NCBI RefSeq assembly: GCF_033807715.1
Contig: NC_084596.1
Span: 39,348,958-39,412,957 of the forward strand
Direction: 5' to 3'
From: Cololabis saira
Taxonomy: Eukaryota > Chordata > Actinopteri > Beloniformes > Belonidae
Length of the DNA stretch: 64,000 bases
Below, in pieces: positions 1 through 27,800 of this stretch. The position numbers and the translations under genes are program-made. Within the stretch, counting starts at the first letter, position 1. Each line of letters starts with the position of its first letter. Below the pieces are notes generated by a model. That model did no database searches, was not told where the DNA came from, and saw nothing but the letters and a program-made list of their open reading frames with translations.

Positions 1-359
1 GGCCTCAGTTTTTTGGGGGAGGGGGATTTCAGAAAGGAGGTCCTGGTCAACCCTGAGCTCGAGTTTAGCTGACCGTGCACCAACTTCCACAACATCGGCT
101 AGGACTTATTCCATCCACCCTGTTAGTCGACCAAGGATTGTGAGTCTGCTCTGTTTATGTCAGATAACATAGCAGTGATTCACCAACTTTCCTTTTGAAG
201 CCTAAGTGAGAAGGCCAAGGCCTGTAAAACAGGTGGGGGCAGAGCCCCCTCCCTTCCCCGGGGGGGTCATGATGATTCCTGGGAGCCCACTCCCATTTCT
301 TTGGTCTTGGCATAATAAAACTGTGTGGCGACTGGTGAGCTGAACGTCGTTTACATATA

Positions 360-980
360 CAGTAATCTCTGGTTTTCTGCGGGGGTTACGTTCTGAAAAG
401 AACCCGTGATAGGTGAAATCTGCAAAGTAGCAACCTTTTTTTTGTTTACAATTATTATACAAGCCTTCAAATTGCGGAGATCAGCCCCGCCCCGCCGTGA
501 CCCGATTAATTGGATTTGAATGGGAGAAAATTATTATGAAAAAAAAAAAAAATACAATAAGTACAGTAGGACAAATTGTGATTGGCGTGTATTTCACTGC
601 TCTTCTGATGCTGCTGCATCCTGACTCTGTAGCGTCTTTCTCCTAAAGCCGCGGTGCAGGTGTGTTTTTTCCAGAGAAGAACATAGTTATGGGTCGTTGT
701 TGTCGCTATTTTTTCTTCTGGGCAAAAAGATTCTTATAAAGCGACATCCCACCATGTATTATATCTGAGACTGTAATGAACGATTCATCAAAGGTCCCGT
801 TCTTGAGCTGCTGCTTAAGCTCATTGGCCGTTCTCAGCTTGTTGCTAAGCAACCAACGTTATTGACACAGGAAGTGAAGAAGAGGGGAGACTGTTTAGCC
901 AATCAGAATGCAGAACACGATGCAAATCCGTAAAGCAGCGAGACGTGAAAGGTGAACCGCGTTATAGCGAGGGATTACTG
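360..980. mobile_element. TA-flanked MITE, CAGTAATC ends
   Basis: The element begins CAGTAATCTCTGG and ends CGAGGGATTACTG, an imperfect terminal inverted repeat, with TA on both sides (358-359 and 981-982). That fits a Tc1/mariner-type target. No transposase is visible in its 621 bp. A second, broken copy in opposite orientation starts at 59246, inside pik3ca. Confidence 0.7.
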
Positions 981-1225
981 TATTAAAGTCTGGATCGAAG
1001 GACAACCTCGATCAAACTGTTCTCGTCAGCCTCTCATCACATCACGCTAGGATGATCCGTGTCTCGAGACAACGCCGCGTGACAGAGACCGCGTCTCAGC
1101 CTTGGTGAACGTGGACTTCAGGTTCAACATAACGGACCCTCTACCAGGTTACGCTGAGAGGGTCCGTCGCCATGGTGATAAACCCTAAACCCTACCTGGA
1201 CGGTTTACCATTTACTGTGACTACA

Positions 1226-1815
1226 GAATATTCCGTTTCCATGCGTGAGCAAACAGGGTTATCCCTGTTTTCATGGTAATTAATCATTTGGGATATCTGG
1301 ATCAAACCAGCGACGCGCGAAGAACGTGATGACGCAATTAGCGTCATTTCTGCTTCTTCTTCCTGTATCCAAATTCAAAACAAATGCTGCTTCGCGCAAC
1401 TTTTTCTCTCACCTTTTTGTAAATCTTCTATCCCGGTACTTTCTACCGTCTACAAATGCAGAAATGTTCATATCCTTCATTACATTTATGAAGTGATTAG
1501 TCTCCTGGTCTTGTGTTTCTCCGTGTTTATAAGAACTTCCTGGACTCAAAAGACCAGGATTCCCTATGAACAGAGCATGTGCAGAAAACAAATTCATGTT
1601 CCGTTTTATGGGGATATTCCGTTTGGCGTTTACATGACCAAATATTCGGGTTTTAAAAGGAATAACCCAGGGGTCATATTGGGGTTTTTAAAAACCGGAA
1701 TATGAGCAAATTCGGGTTATTCAAATGGCTTATCGGTGTTTACATGGCCGTGCAAAACCGGGTTATTGCTAATATTCAGGTTTTAAAAGAGTTATTGACT
1801 GCATGTAAACGCAGT
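1226..1815. mobile_element. partial copy of ACGTTTACATG-ended MITE
   Basis: This segment matches the fuller copy at 29985-30605 over most of its length (shared GAATATTCCGTTT, CCATGCGTGAGCAAACAGG, ATCAAACCAGCGACGC). Its right end keeps the CATGTAAACG terminal repeat; the left end is missing. No protein is encoded. Confidence 0.65.
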
Positions 1816-2429
1816 CTGTGTTTAACCAGGTACGTGATAAAACCCACTTCCCGGAGTCCCCCGTTATTTTGAGTTATTTTTGCCTCTGTCATCTCAAACC
1901 AGCTGTCGCTCACTGGATATTTGACTTTCCCCAGCTCTTGGGTTTATCATCTCCTTTAACACCGGAGGTGGCTGCACGTGAAACCCCAAGTAGATCAGCA
2001 GAGAGCAGGCCTGTCTGGCACAAAAAACCTTTCAAACTCAATGAAATGATTTTGTTTTGCATTCTGAGGCTCTGCTTAAACTTCAGCGGTTCGTCTAGGA
2101 CATCTCTGTTTAAGAACTAAGGTGCTATCTACTGATTGGCTGACAGGCAAACCTAAAGAAAGAGGTTTGTATTTTGATATCGGTAGCAAACGGTTGTGGG
2201 TTTGAGCTCAGGGTCAGACCTGATTCTGGCCACAGAAATGGAGTCAGGTACCGGATCTGCTGGCCCGTTTCACATTAGAAACCAGTGGAAAAACTAAACA
2301 ATTTAAGACAAAGCCATTACAACCTCAGAGGGGAGAGCATATACAGGAAATCAACAATCAGAACCAACACCAAACTGAGATGCTACAGTGGCAGCGGTGG
2401 ATGTATGGAATAAATTAGATAGGGATTTG

Positions 2430-17704
<15,275 letters not shown>

Positions 17705-18929
17705 TTTGAGTCCTGGTGATTAAACCATGGGGTCAGCACAGGATAGGAGCCTGTCAAAGCAAAGCATACAACAGTTTCACTTTATCAAGTTTGGTATTAC
17801 GTAGAGAGATCTGCCAAAAAGTGACTTCAATTCTCTTTGCAATATATCTCCACCATTCTCATGTATTAAGGCGATGTACGTCTCAAGTGGAGTATAAAAA
17901 GACCCGTTCTGTGTTTGAGATTAGTGATGGACAATATCTATCTGGCCGATAAATTATTGGTTGCTATGGGAGGAAAATACGGCTGCAATGAATAATCTAC
18001 ATAGTCACAACAATCGGTGACTAAATTAGTTGCCAACAAATTTAAAAATGGATAAATTGTTGGTTGTTTCATCACAGGTCTGTTTCGTGGAGTGCATTGG
18101 ACTGTTTTATAAATGATATCAGTCAATATGACAGGTTAAAAGAAGTTTAAAAAAAAAATGCAGATATCTTTGTTTCTGTTAAAGCTGGTTAATTTCCATC
18201 GTGCTTTCCGTCCACTGTGTGAGTGTGCTAACCTGTGAGCAAACATATGTCTTTGTCAGGGCATCACGGAAGCCCAACGGTGAGTGAGAACAGATACATC
18301 GTAAACATCATCATGATCCCCAGCACGAACCGCTCAACACTGGAACTAACCAAGCACCAACCATCTAACTTCACTGAGATTTGTTGCAGTTTCTCGACTG
18401 CCTGGCTCCAAAAGTAAGTCAGTCTCCAATGACTCCCATGTTAAAATGTCCAACTTTAGAGCAGAAATAAACATATTTACAGCCTCGTTCAAAAAACAGT
18501 TTTGGTCTCAATTGTTGATTTCACATCCATGACAACTCTGAGGGGCGTGAATTCTTCTGGACCATGTGAGGAGAGTGGCAATAAATCTAGCTCATCTATG
18601 ACTCAATGACAGTTGGCTCAGCCAATGGCCAGCCGCTATAACTTTACTAAGCCAGCTTCGGCTGAATGACGCAGTAATTATTGATTTTGCCATCAAGTCA
18701 ACATGTGAAACAGCATATGCTGTTGTAAACGTCTGCCAGGAGCAGCTATTTCGGCTGGCAGAGCTGGTAGCCAAAGTTAACTTTTGTTGACATACGGTGG
18801 GCGAGTTCCTGTCGGCTTCCTGGGCAACATGGCAGCACACAGAACAGAGAAAAAGAGGCTTCATAACTGCTCTTCAGAAACCAATGGGTCACGTGACGTA
18901 CTCCTTTGTCCATTGTATTGACAGTCTAC

Positions 18930-19100
18930 GGAGCTAACACTCCAGTCTGGTCATTTTTCCCGGTGTCACTGGAGGACAAGGCCGCTGCTGTGTGCAAAAC
19001 ATGTTCGGCGAGGTTTCTGGGACGAAAGAGGATTGCAGTTTTGAACATAATCAGTCTTATATCTCAACTGAAATGCTGTCATGGTGGCAAAGCTGTATTA
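18930..19100 (+). pseudogene. possible BED-finger relic of a hAT transposase
   Basis: The plus strand reads PVWSFFPVSLEDKAAAVCKT then CSARF and later LISQLKCCHG. The W/F start, C-x2-C and a late L-x2-H-like close follow the BED finger of hAT transposases, but the first histidine is replaced and the GGNTSNL-type middle is lost. No downstream transposase core was found. Confidence 0.4.
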
Positions 19101-21118
19101 AAGTAATATCAAGCGACCGCTAGCAATGCTGAGGTTAAAACAACAACATGGAGCGTTTGTGTTCCCATTCAGCAGGCTGTTAAACCTTTTTCTTCACGAA
19201 TGAACTTTTTAGTTATGTGATTGGGTCAGCACTCGACCACAGGCCTCAAGTTTAAGGTGTAAAGTCTAATTTACTGGGTGCACACAAATTCACTGCACAA
19301 TCACAATAGATTTTTGTTTTAACCACTTTGCTATGTTTGATATAAACCATCCCAAGTGTATCCAAAGGTTGTTTATAGTTTTAGAAGTGTTGTGGCGCCT
19401 TACTCACATAAAAGAAATAAATGACCATTTGAAGAGCCAGGACTGTCAGGACTATTTTGCTCTTATCGTTTGGCCAGAGCTACTAAAATATTAGTTTTTC
19501 CATCACTGAATCTTGAATTTTTATTCTCCTGGGTGCGTAAACAAAAGTATCTAGGAAGATGGTAGAAAACAAAAAATTAACTTATTGGATCTCGCCATCA
19601 GTCATGCGGGAAGAGTAAATTGTCAGTTATTTTCAGTTTTGGCTTTAATTTTGAATATCATGCCATCCCTAAGAGAGCATTTATCTGAGCTCCCGAGGTG
19701 ACTACCACACAAAAACACTGTGACTCAGAGTTCTGTAACCGAGTTTTGAGAAATCTGGGTCTGAAAAATATGACCCAGATCCGAGTATGATTGTTGTTGG
19801 TTGCTGCAGAAGCGCCCTGGCTGTCAGCGGGGGATCTGTGTGCTTGTGCTCATCCTGCATATTCTTTTACACAAAACCCACATTGTTAAAATGGAACTGT
19901 GGAAATACGGGTTCTGGACAAGGGGCAGAACCACTATTTTTTGAACATTTCCACCCCCCGGGAAAAGCATCCCGGTGGCAGAAGTCCCACTCAACCAAGA
20001 AGCTGAGAATCTCACAGAGGCCTTTCGTTCTGGCTGTTTCTGACAGCCAGTGTTTCTTAGCGCTGACACTAGACCGCAGCCAAAATCAAGTTGTCCCCTT
20101 TAGGCAGGGATCCACAGACTGGTCCTGGGTCTCAACTTGACCTGCTATGTGACCAGGAGAGATCAGACACTTGGTGCCGGCTGTAACTCAGTCACACATG
20201 GGTCAAGAACAAAGACCTGTTTCCAAATCATTCATGCATCTTGCTGCTCAATAATATTTATATACAATTTTCTATAAACACCAACTGCCACTTAAACTTA
20301 GACAAGATTGTCAAGATCTAATATATTTGTCACTCAGTTGCACTGTACGTTTATCTTTTGTTTTGTTCTAGAAATGTGTTGTTTTGGTTTTTGTACCTTA
20401 GACGAATAACACCAAACATTTTCAGATGTTCAACGTTTTACAAATAACATACTAACAGTTGAAATAAAAAATACAAAACTGTCCAAGTCTTCAGCACCAC
20501 TGGTCTTGTTGCTTTATTATCAAAGTCTAAATAACCATCCACATTTAACGGTCAGTGTCTTTTTTTTTCCTTTAAAAGGATAAAATTACAATGTTAAAAT
20601 TAGAGGTAGTGTGACTGATCCCTTGACAGATTGTTGGTGTTTTTTTGTTTTGTTTTTTTATAACCCCACATTGGTCAACTGCTACATAATATCTCCCAAA
20701 AATAAAACCTCACAATGTCCAGAACAAAATGACTTTACAAGCAGAAGCCGTATTTAGAGTAACCTCACAGCCAGCACAGATTGAACTCCTATCAGATAAT
20801 ATCAAATATTCTCCATTATATCACTTAAGATTTCACTCTACTTAGGTTTAGGAGAGACTGGTTCTTGTATTTTCTGTTTGTATATAAAAAAGATGAAAAA
20901 GAAATATATAAAATAAACCAAGACTAGGGGGTACCTAAGACTTTTGCACAGTATTCTACATGAAATATAAATAATGCATACAGTTGGAACAGTTAGTTCT
21001 GAAAATGTTTAAAAAGCATCCGAACACACTAAAATAAAGATATTGGTTGTTAGAAAAGTCCTACATGTAAAGTTCCTCTGGACTGACAGTGGTTTACGCA
21101 TAGCAAGTATGCACCGAG

Positions 21119-21175
21119 TGTATATGTGTATACATAAATATTTGTACATGTGTATATACACACACACACATATAT

Positions 21176-21236
<61 letters not shown>

Positions 21237-21252
21237 TGCATGTGTGTGTGTG
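21119..21252. repeat. compound (TG/TA)n microsatellite
   Basis: Runs of CA, TA and TG alternate over about 130 bases, with two long TATATA blocks at 21185-21237. All short open frames here are by-products of the repeat. Confidence 0.9.
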
Positions 21253-23063
21253 TATATAGCTAAGACTAAACGACACTAGCAGCATTACTATTATCAGGCT
21301 ATCAAAAAGTATAAAAAAGGTCTCCCTTCATTTCATGTTAAACAAAATCATGTTATACAACTGAACGCGAGCAGGTTAAAATTCTGACATACAATCAGCT
21401 TCCACTGCAGCTCAAATGCTTTTGAACAGTTGCAGCAGTTTAAACTTGTGCCGTGCTGAAAGTGATATGCATACGTTAGTAGGGTTGACCTCATCAAACG
21501 CCTGCTGCAAAATGTTCAGCTATATTACCAGCCAGATATTTCAGACACTGACACTTTGAAGCGCCACTAGATTTATGGGATGCAGTTCAGCAGGTCTTAA
21601 TGGGGCCTTAAAAGTGAAAATATTCTATTCTGCTGTTAAGAGGGGATAAAAGGTTATCCGAAGTAGAAAGGAAGATGTGTCATCACTTCTTTTCTTTGGG
21701 ATTTCATTGTATCTAGAACAAAGCTCTGCTCAAGTCAAAACCAACTATTTATCCCACAATCTTCCTCCTTAAGCACATCAGCTGTGCCACACCACTAGTA
21801 TGACGGCACAGTAAGAGCATGATAGATAGCGTACTGGCGTATTTGTTACTCGCCTGGCTTTCAAAGGCTGCCGACAAAATGTCAACACCAGGAGCTGGGC
21901 CCAGCGTCAGCGCACAGTTACAAGAATAAGTCAAACAATTCATGTGGCTGACCTGATGCTCAGTAAGTAAATGTTTTATGAACATCAGCACTGAACACCT
22001 GCTCAGTCAGGAGCAATATTATATTACATCATTGATGAAATTCAAGAAAACAACAGCTTGATTTAATGCCGTCTTAACGGGTCGCAGTTGTAATTCTTGC
22101 AGAATGACACAACAAAGCAGCTATTCTGATGACGTAAGACTGCTTGTAGCAGATGCCACGGAGCTCTGTAACCTTATAATTTATGCATCAATACTTGCTA
22201 ACATGTATCAGACATTCACACGTTTGCACTGTGCAAATTCAAGTTTCACAAGAAATTACAACTGTATTCTTAGTCCTGATAACTATCTTGTATTTTATAT
22301 AATGTGTTTTGAACTTGTACCAGTGACACAAAGCAGATTTGAGGGGGGGAAGGAGATTTTTTTATAACATGTAAAAACTGTATTTAAAAAAATAAACTTT
22401 AAATATTATGCCACTGTGTTGAAAGTTTGATGTTATATAAACCCCATTTTGAGAACGTTTAAAAATCTTCTCAACTAGAAAAAAAAATACTTGTAATTTG
22501 TTTATTTATCATAATGTGTATTTAAGAATACAAATAAATAGAAAGTAACTTCCAATGTTTTCAATGACCATCATTTTGAATGTGTCCATTCCTGCTGAAT
22601 AAAAGATTTCAGCTGCTGAGCAGTCATGGATGCTGTCTGTTTGTCCTGTTTGCAATTGTTCTTACATTTTAAGCAGGAGACGGTGCTGATGGGTCATCAA
22701 GCACATTAACTCTCCACTGTGTCTATGAAACCAACTCATGCAGATGGAGGTTTGCTGTTGTCCTGCTGAAATGACTTCCTGATAAAAGATGCTGCCTTGA
22801 TGGTAGCGTACGCCTCCAAAATTCAAATACACTTGTTCCAACCGTGCTGCTTGCAACAAAATGTAGATATGTTTAAATATTCAAAATAAAAGCCTGGATA
22901 TTTAAGGCATCTATAGTCAGAAAATGTGAGACCAGTACGATCTGCCAATACTGATAGTAATCAATAGTATTTTGTTAATCCCTTAAAGGAATTTATACAA
23001 TTTTAGTAAACATTCGAGGATTAATAAATAAAAAAATATAATAAAACGTATAAATCGGGTGAC

Positions 23064-23786
23064 CTACTGTTGGAACAATGGAAGTCTATCAGAAAGAAGT
23101 GCGGCTGTACGACCACCGTGTGCATGTGATATGCCATTTTCCTTGTCATATGGTAAAGCACAACTTATATTTTTCTCAATGATACGAACTAGACGATGAT
23201 GGGGAGACACTGTGGACCCCTGACTGGGTAGAGAATCACCAAAGGATGAGCATGAAGACCCAATAAATGGCACCAATTTTAAGTCATCCAGCTCAGGGTT
23301 GCTCTCAAAGGCTGGAATAAGGGGAAATGGACTTCCTTTTCTTTCGTACAAAAAGTCCAGTTGCTTTATTTTAAGCATTGAGAGCTAATAGAAAACAAAG
23401 AAACAGAATGCACCGATTACTTTGAACTGCAGACAAAGTTTTCAAATCTTTGTTTTTTTTTCCCCAATAGGGTTTTTCCATACTACTATTATCCATTTCT
23501 GAGGCAGAGTAAGTCTTCCTACTGTTGCAAACAACGCCACACAAATAATAAAGTATCACATTCTTTCTATCCTCAAATATTCTGGGTTTTTTATGTCAAC
23601 ATGATGCATCAGATGTTGCAAGTACCACTGATATGAGGTGTAACCTCCATAACACAATAGACAGTAAAGTAAATTCTTCCCTGAACTTTTCATTAGTGCT
23701 GTTAACATACCACACGTCTCACGGTTTGGATCATATGATTTTTGAGTCACAGGTTCGATTGATTTTGGATCAGTAAAGTTTGACAA
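23064..23786 (-). pseudogene. possible decayed C2H2 zinc-finger gene
   Basis: I do not recognise this. On the minus strand one open frame (23786 down to 23556) contains YCLLCYGGYTSYQWYLQHLM then HH, an exact C-x2-C-x12-H-x3-H finger spacing. Further down the same strand, another frame (about 23378-23064) has balanced, protein-like composition (for example FIGSSCSSFGDSLPSQGSTV) and ends at a TAG. No ATG precedes the finger, stops and frame changes separate the parts, and a SINE lies just upstream, so if it was a gene it is broken or needs unseen splicing. It may also be chance. Confidence 0.3.
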
Positions 23787-23809
23787 AGAGAGGGAAAGGG
23801 AGCAATGAT

Positions 23810-23980
23810 TTTGATCTTAAAAGATTTTGTGTGGCTCTAGTGGCCTAAACAGGAAACTTGGGCAGAGAGGGAGGAAGACATGCAGTAAAGAGTGACAGGC
23901 TGGGATTTGAACCTGCACGAGGGTGATAGCCTCTAAATATGGTGCGCCCGCTCAACCAACTGAGCTATCCGGGGCCCCTA
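23810..23980 (-). mobile_element. tRNA-derived SINE
   Basis: Read on the minus strand, a tRNA-like head starts near 23976 with GGATAGCTCAGTTGGTTGAG (A-box) and has the B-box GGTTCAAATCC at 23903-23913. The body after it (CTGTCACTCTTTACTGCATG) is not tRNA. The spacing between boxes and the poor acceptor stem speak against a working tRNA gene. Family not named; the 3' boundary is approximate. Confidence 0.7.
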
Positions 23981-24137
23981 CACTTTCCAAATTCACGTAA
24001 AAAAAAAACACTTAAAGTGAGATGTTTCATAGACGTCTCCGTGCTCCCCGCATTGATATGTTCATATGGCCTTGTCATGTGGCAGTACCAACATGCCAGA
24101 CCGTTCAACCACCTTTAAATAAAGCATAAATCATATC

Positions 24138-24857
24138 TATTGGCACTTTTCCACTAGTACCTACTCAGTCCGACGCAACTCGACTTTGCACTTTCCCACT
24201 AGGGGTCTAACGTGCCGCGTAGATACTTTTCTGTATCTATTCTGCCGAGGTTCTAAGCGGCTGAGTCGGCTGTATCTGACATCATCACAATACAGGCCAC
24301 CGATTGGTCGGGGGGTTGGAGTCAGACGTCTGAGTCAGGAGGAGGAAATCAGAGAAAAAGCAACTCTGATGGATTCTTGTTCATTTTATTCAACAGGCAG
24401 TGCAAAAGTCTGTTTGGTGATCCAACTGTGAGGTGCAGATGTTCATAAACCTGGGGCTGAGGAGAGAATTAAAAAGGGATCTAGACGGGCGATAAGGAAC
24501 GACCAGATCCACCAGGAGCTCTGTCACTTCATATCTGCTCGCGGCTCCAGGTGACTTTTCAGCAGCACAGAGACAGACAAAAAAAAAAAAAAAAAAAAAA
24601 AAGCGTTGCTGCTTGAAGTTTCTTTCACTCTCATTTTTTAACTTGGCATCGAACACAAGCCACAGACCCACAGCACATCTATCATCTCCTCCAGGTTCTA
24701 CATCTTTAGTGTTGTCTTCTTTGTTTAGATACACAATCAAATACGTCACAGCAGCTTCACTCCAACCTCCTACTTCTGCTCCAGCTGGATTGTTATGGAA
24801 AAGAAACCAGGCCGAGTTGAGTCGAGCTGAGTAGGTACTAGTGTTATAGCGCCATAT
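24138..24857. mobile_element. DNA-transposon MITE, AGTACCTACTCAG ends
   Basis: The ends ACTAGTACCTACTCAG and CTGAGTAGGTACTAGTG are inverted repeats about 720 bp apart. An A-run (24578-24602) is internal. A chimeric, interrupted relative occupies about 3655-5390. No transposase is encoded and no clear target duplication was seen. Confidence 0.7.
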
Positions 24858-27800
24858 GGGGACTTATTCTTCTACATTTAACCCAAAACCCATGTCCAAT
24901 GTGGGCTGACGTGCACGTCCCCACACATGTAACTACATGCTGGTTCGATGTGAATTTTACATTTACAGGGAAGCCAAAGTGCTCCCATACCGGCTACTTT
25001 AAAAGACTGAAGAAGCTTTATCCTCACTCTCAATCCACACCGCTGCACAAAACCCCTTTTCTTCTTCGCTTAGTTAGAAAAATCAATCAGCGGCTCATGT
25101 GATATGCCCCGGATCAGAGAGTGATCCAGGGGGACTGTGGATCATCCGTGATCCGTTACAGTCCTACAAAAAAATGCAGCCCATGCAGAAATATGAGAAG
25201 CCAAAGAAAGAGGCAAAACAACACCTATCCGTAGAAATAAATACAAATAAAGAAGCATGATAGTAGCATACAATACCCATGTGATCAAGATGTGTTCAGG
25301 GGCGCTCCATGGCTGTTGTCTTCGGGCCCTAGGAAGAAAACACAGCACGTGAATGCACTTCACTCCACTCATGACTCACACAAGTCATCATCTTGATTAT
25401 TGTCATTAATAGTCACAAATGGTTATCATTTCATTGTCTCCCCAGTGTGAAAACACAAGCACGTTCAGTCCTTAACCAAAAACCTTTAATATCAACAAAA
25501 ACTCCCCCCATATAAAGCCCCTCCTACACAAAAATGAACTGTTGGACCTCTCGGCTCTGAAATTGATCGATTTCAGTATCTTTAACCACACACCAAGAGT
25601 TTGGCTTTTTGGTTGTTTGATTCTCTTATTTTATATAGTTGTAAAATTTATGTTTGGCGTCTTAATCGCGACGGTCAGCCACCGCACTGGCGAGTAAATG
25701 TTTCTACCATTAGCCTTTAGATTATAGCCATATATCATCCCTGGATGAAGAATGTGTGTCTAACGCTTGCTGAGCAACGTAAACGGCAGGCGTGTTTTTG
25801 CGTCCCCGGTGCCTGAAGCGGAGTCGCGGGGAGGGAAGACGACTCAGGGGGAATTTTACTGTACTATGTAACACGACGACCCACTGTGTACGAAGCAGGC
25901 GGTGGAGTGGAGGCTCCATGCTGAATAACAGGATTTACGTAGTAGTGACCACAGATGTGAGCAGAAGTCTCCCTCTGTCACTCCTGCTGATGTGTTTGTT
26001 GAACGCAAATCACTTCTTTCTGAGCCTCTTCAGTTTGTTAATGGACCGAGTTTTGTTTCTTGCAAAGCTGCAGTCTGTCATTTCAGTAGCCAGCTGCAGA
26101 TGACGGTTCTGTAATGTGGTGATTTACCACGTCCACGGCTCTGAGGATGAGGAGCTCGTGCACGTCGTCCTCTTGTCAACAAATCCCACCCACAACCAGC
26201 CACCCTGCGTCAGTTCTGTTTACATTAGTCCTGACCTGCGATAACGTTTACCCTTGGAGGTGCGTTATGGGCGGGGCCACCTCAACACGCAGCCCTGTCA
26301 GTTCATGTAAAAAGGACAGGCAACGCATTAGATTCAGGTGTTAGACTTGAGGTATCCGCCAATATAAAAGATGCTAATGGTATATAAAACTTGGTACATC
26401 GGGATGCTTGTGTCGCACGCATCGCCATTCATAAATATATTAAAAATAATTCTGCTTCAACTTTTTTCTGGATTCTTCTTTAAGTTTGTATTCAATACTT
26501 TATCTCAATGAAATGTATGCAAGCTAATGTTTGTGGAAAACAAGAAGGCCATTTATTATTTTGACCGGTAAAAAATATGCTTGGCCAGTGGGTTTTTTTG
26601 TTTGTTTTTTAAATCTACCACTCCACTTGGCTAGTGAGTCAAAAAGTTGCATTTTGAACCCTGTTATGTTTCTTTTGTTCTTTTCTTTAACGCATGGGTT
26701 CTGTTTTGTTATTTTACTCACTCCACCTCTTGTTGTCTCCTTTAATTAGTGTCACCTGTCTCATTTACCAATGTTTTCCCCGACTGTGCGGTCTGTTTAT
26801 CCTTGGCCCCCATGTGTACACGGAGTACCTTTGCCTCCTCTCTTCCTTGCCAGTTTGTCTACTGAGACTTCCAGTCATGCCTCTTTGTGTCGCTCATCTG
26901 TTCTCCTGTCACGTCACCTAACCTGGCCGCTGTGCCCAGGCCCTTTGAGTTTCTCTGAGTATCCTGCCATGGCAGATTTTTTGGTTTAATAAAAGTCTCC
27001 TGCATTTGGGTCCTATCTAAATTTGCACCGCAACACGTTTCCCTTCTCTATGCTGCTTCTGACCTTCTTTTTCCACTAGAAGAATGAGTGCTTGCTTATT
27101 AGCACAGGACGATTACATCTTTGTAGCTGGTATTATCACATGAAAACCAGAGGATCAATATCAAATATTGGTAAATAATTACAAAAGACAAAGCCTTTCT
27201 ACATCTGCTGTCACAGAAAAAGTTTTCTCTATATGTGCCGAGAACAGACGAGTTCTCTGGATTCAGGCCAGTAGAGGAACAGAAGTGTCAGCAGCACTAA
27301 CTCGTGTCCCTAAATACAAACCTCTGATTTTGTATCTTCTTTATACACGACCAGATAGAAAATAATCAAATCCCTCTAATGATTTGCATGCACACGGATT
27401 TTACTTTGAATAATTACTGGGATGATTTTGTGAGATATGTGTAAATGGGGCAGTGCGTTTGCTCGGTCTGACAGACTCTAAAATCTATTCATCGTAAAAA
27501 ATAGTGCAGGCATAACATAATTTGGCAGTGAATTTACAATGAATTTATTCATGCAGTCACATTAGAGCTACCAAGGATTCCAGTGTAATCACCAAGTACA
27601 TTCACACGATGTTAGTAGTCAGTTGTTCGACTGCAAACACAGTTTTGAAATAAATGCAAATATCTAAAGTCTTTGCACAGTAGAGGCAAAAAAAATAAAC
27701 AGCACAAAAGAATAATTTGAAGCCAAAATATCGCCACGTTTACCTACTCAGTCACAACCCAAATTTGCCAATAAAATATTACAATCATGAAGGAACAAAA

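Larger units (their letters stand above)
17705..23063. other. 5' flank or first intron of tbl1xr1, mostly unassigned
   Basis: No coding exon is visible. It holds a possible BED-finger relic at 18930-19100 and a TG/TA microsatellite at 21119-21252. The segment at about 18840-18900 resembles 28990-29055 (GAGGCTTC, CTCCTCAGAAA), suggesting an unnamed dispersed repeat. Confidence 0.45.

Noticed and set aside
23880..23976. tRNA gene on the minus strand
   Set aside because: A- and B-box are present but the acceptor stem does not pair well and the sequence continues into a non-tRNA body; better called a SINE.
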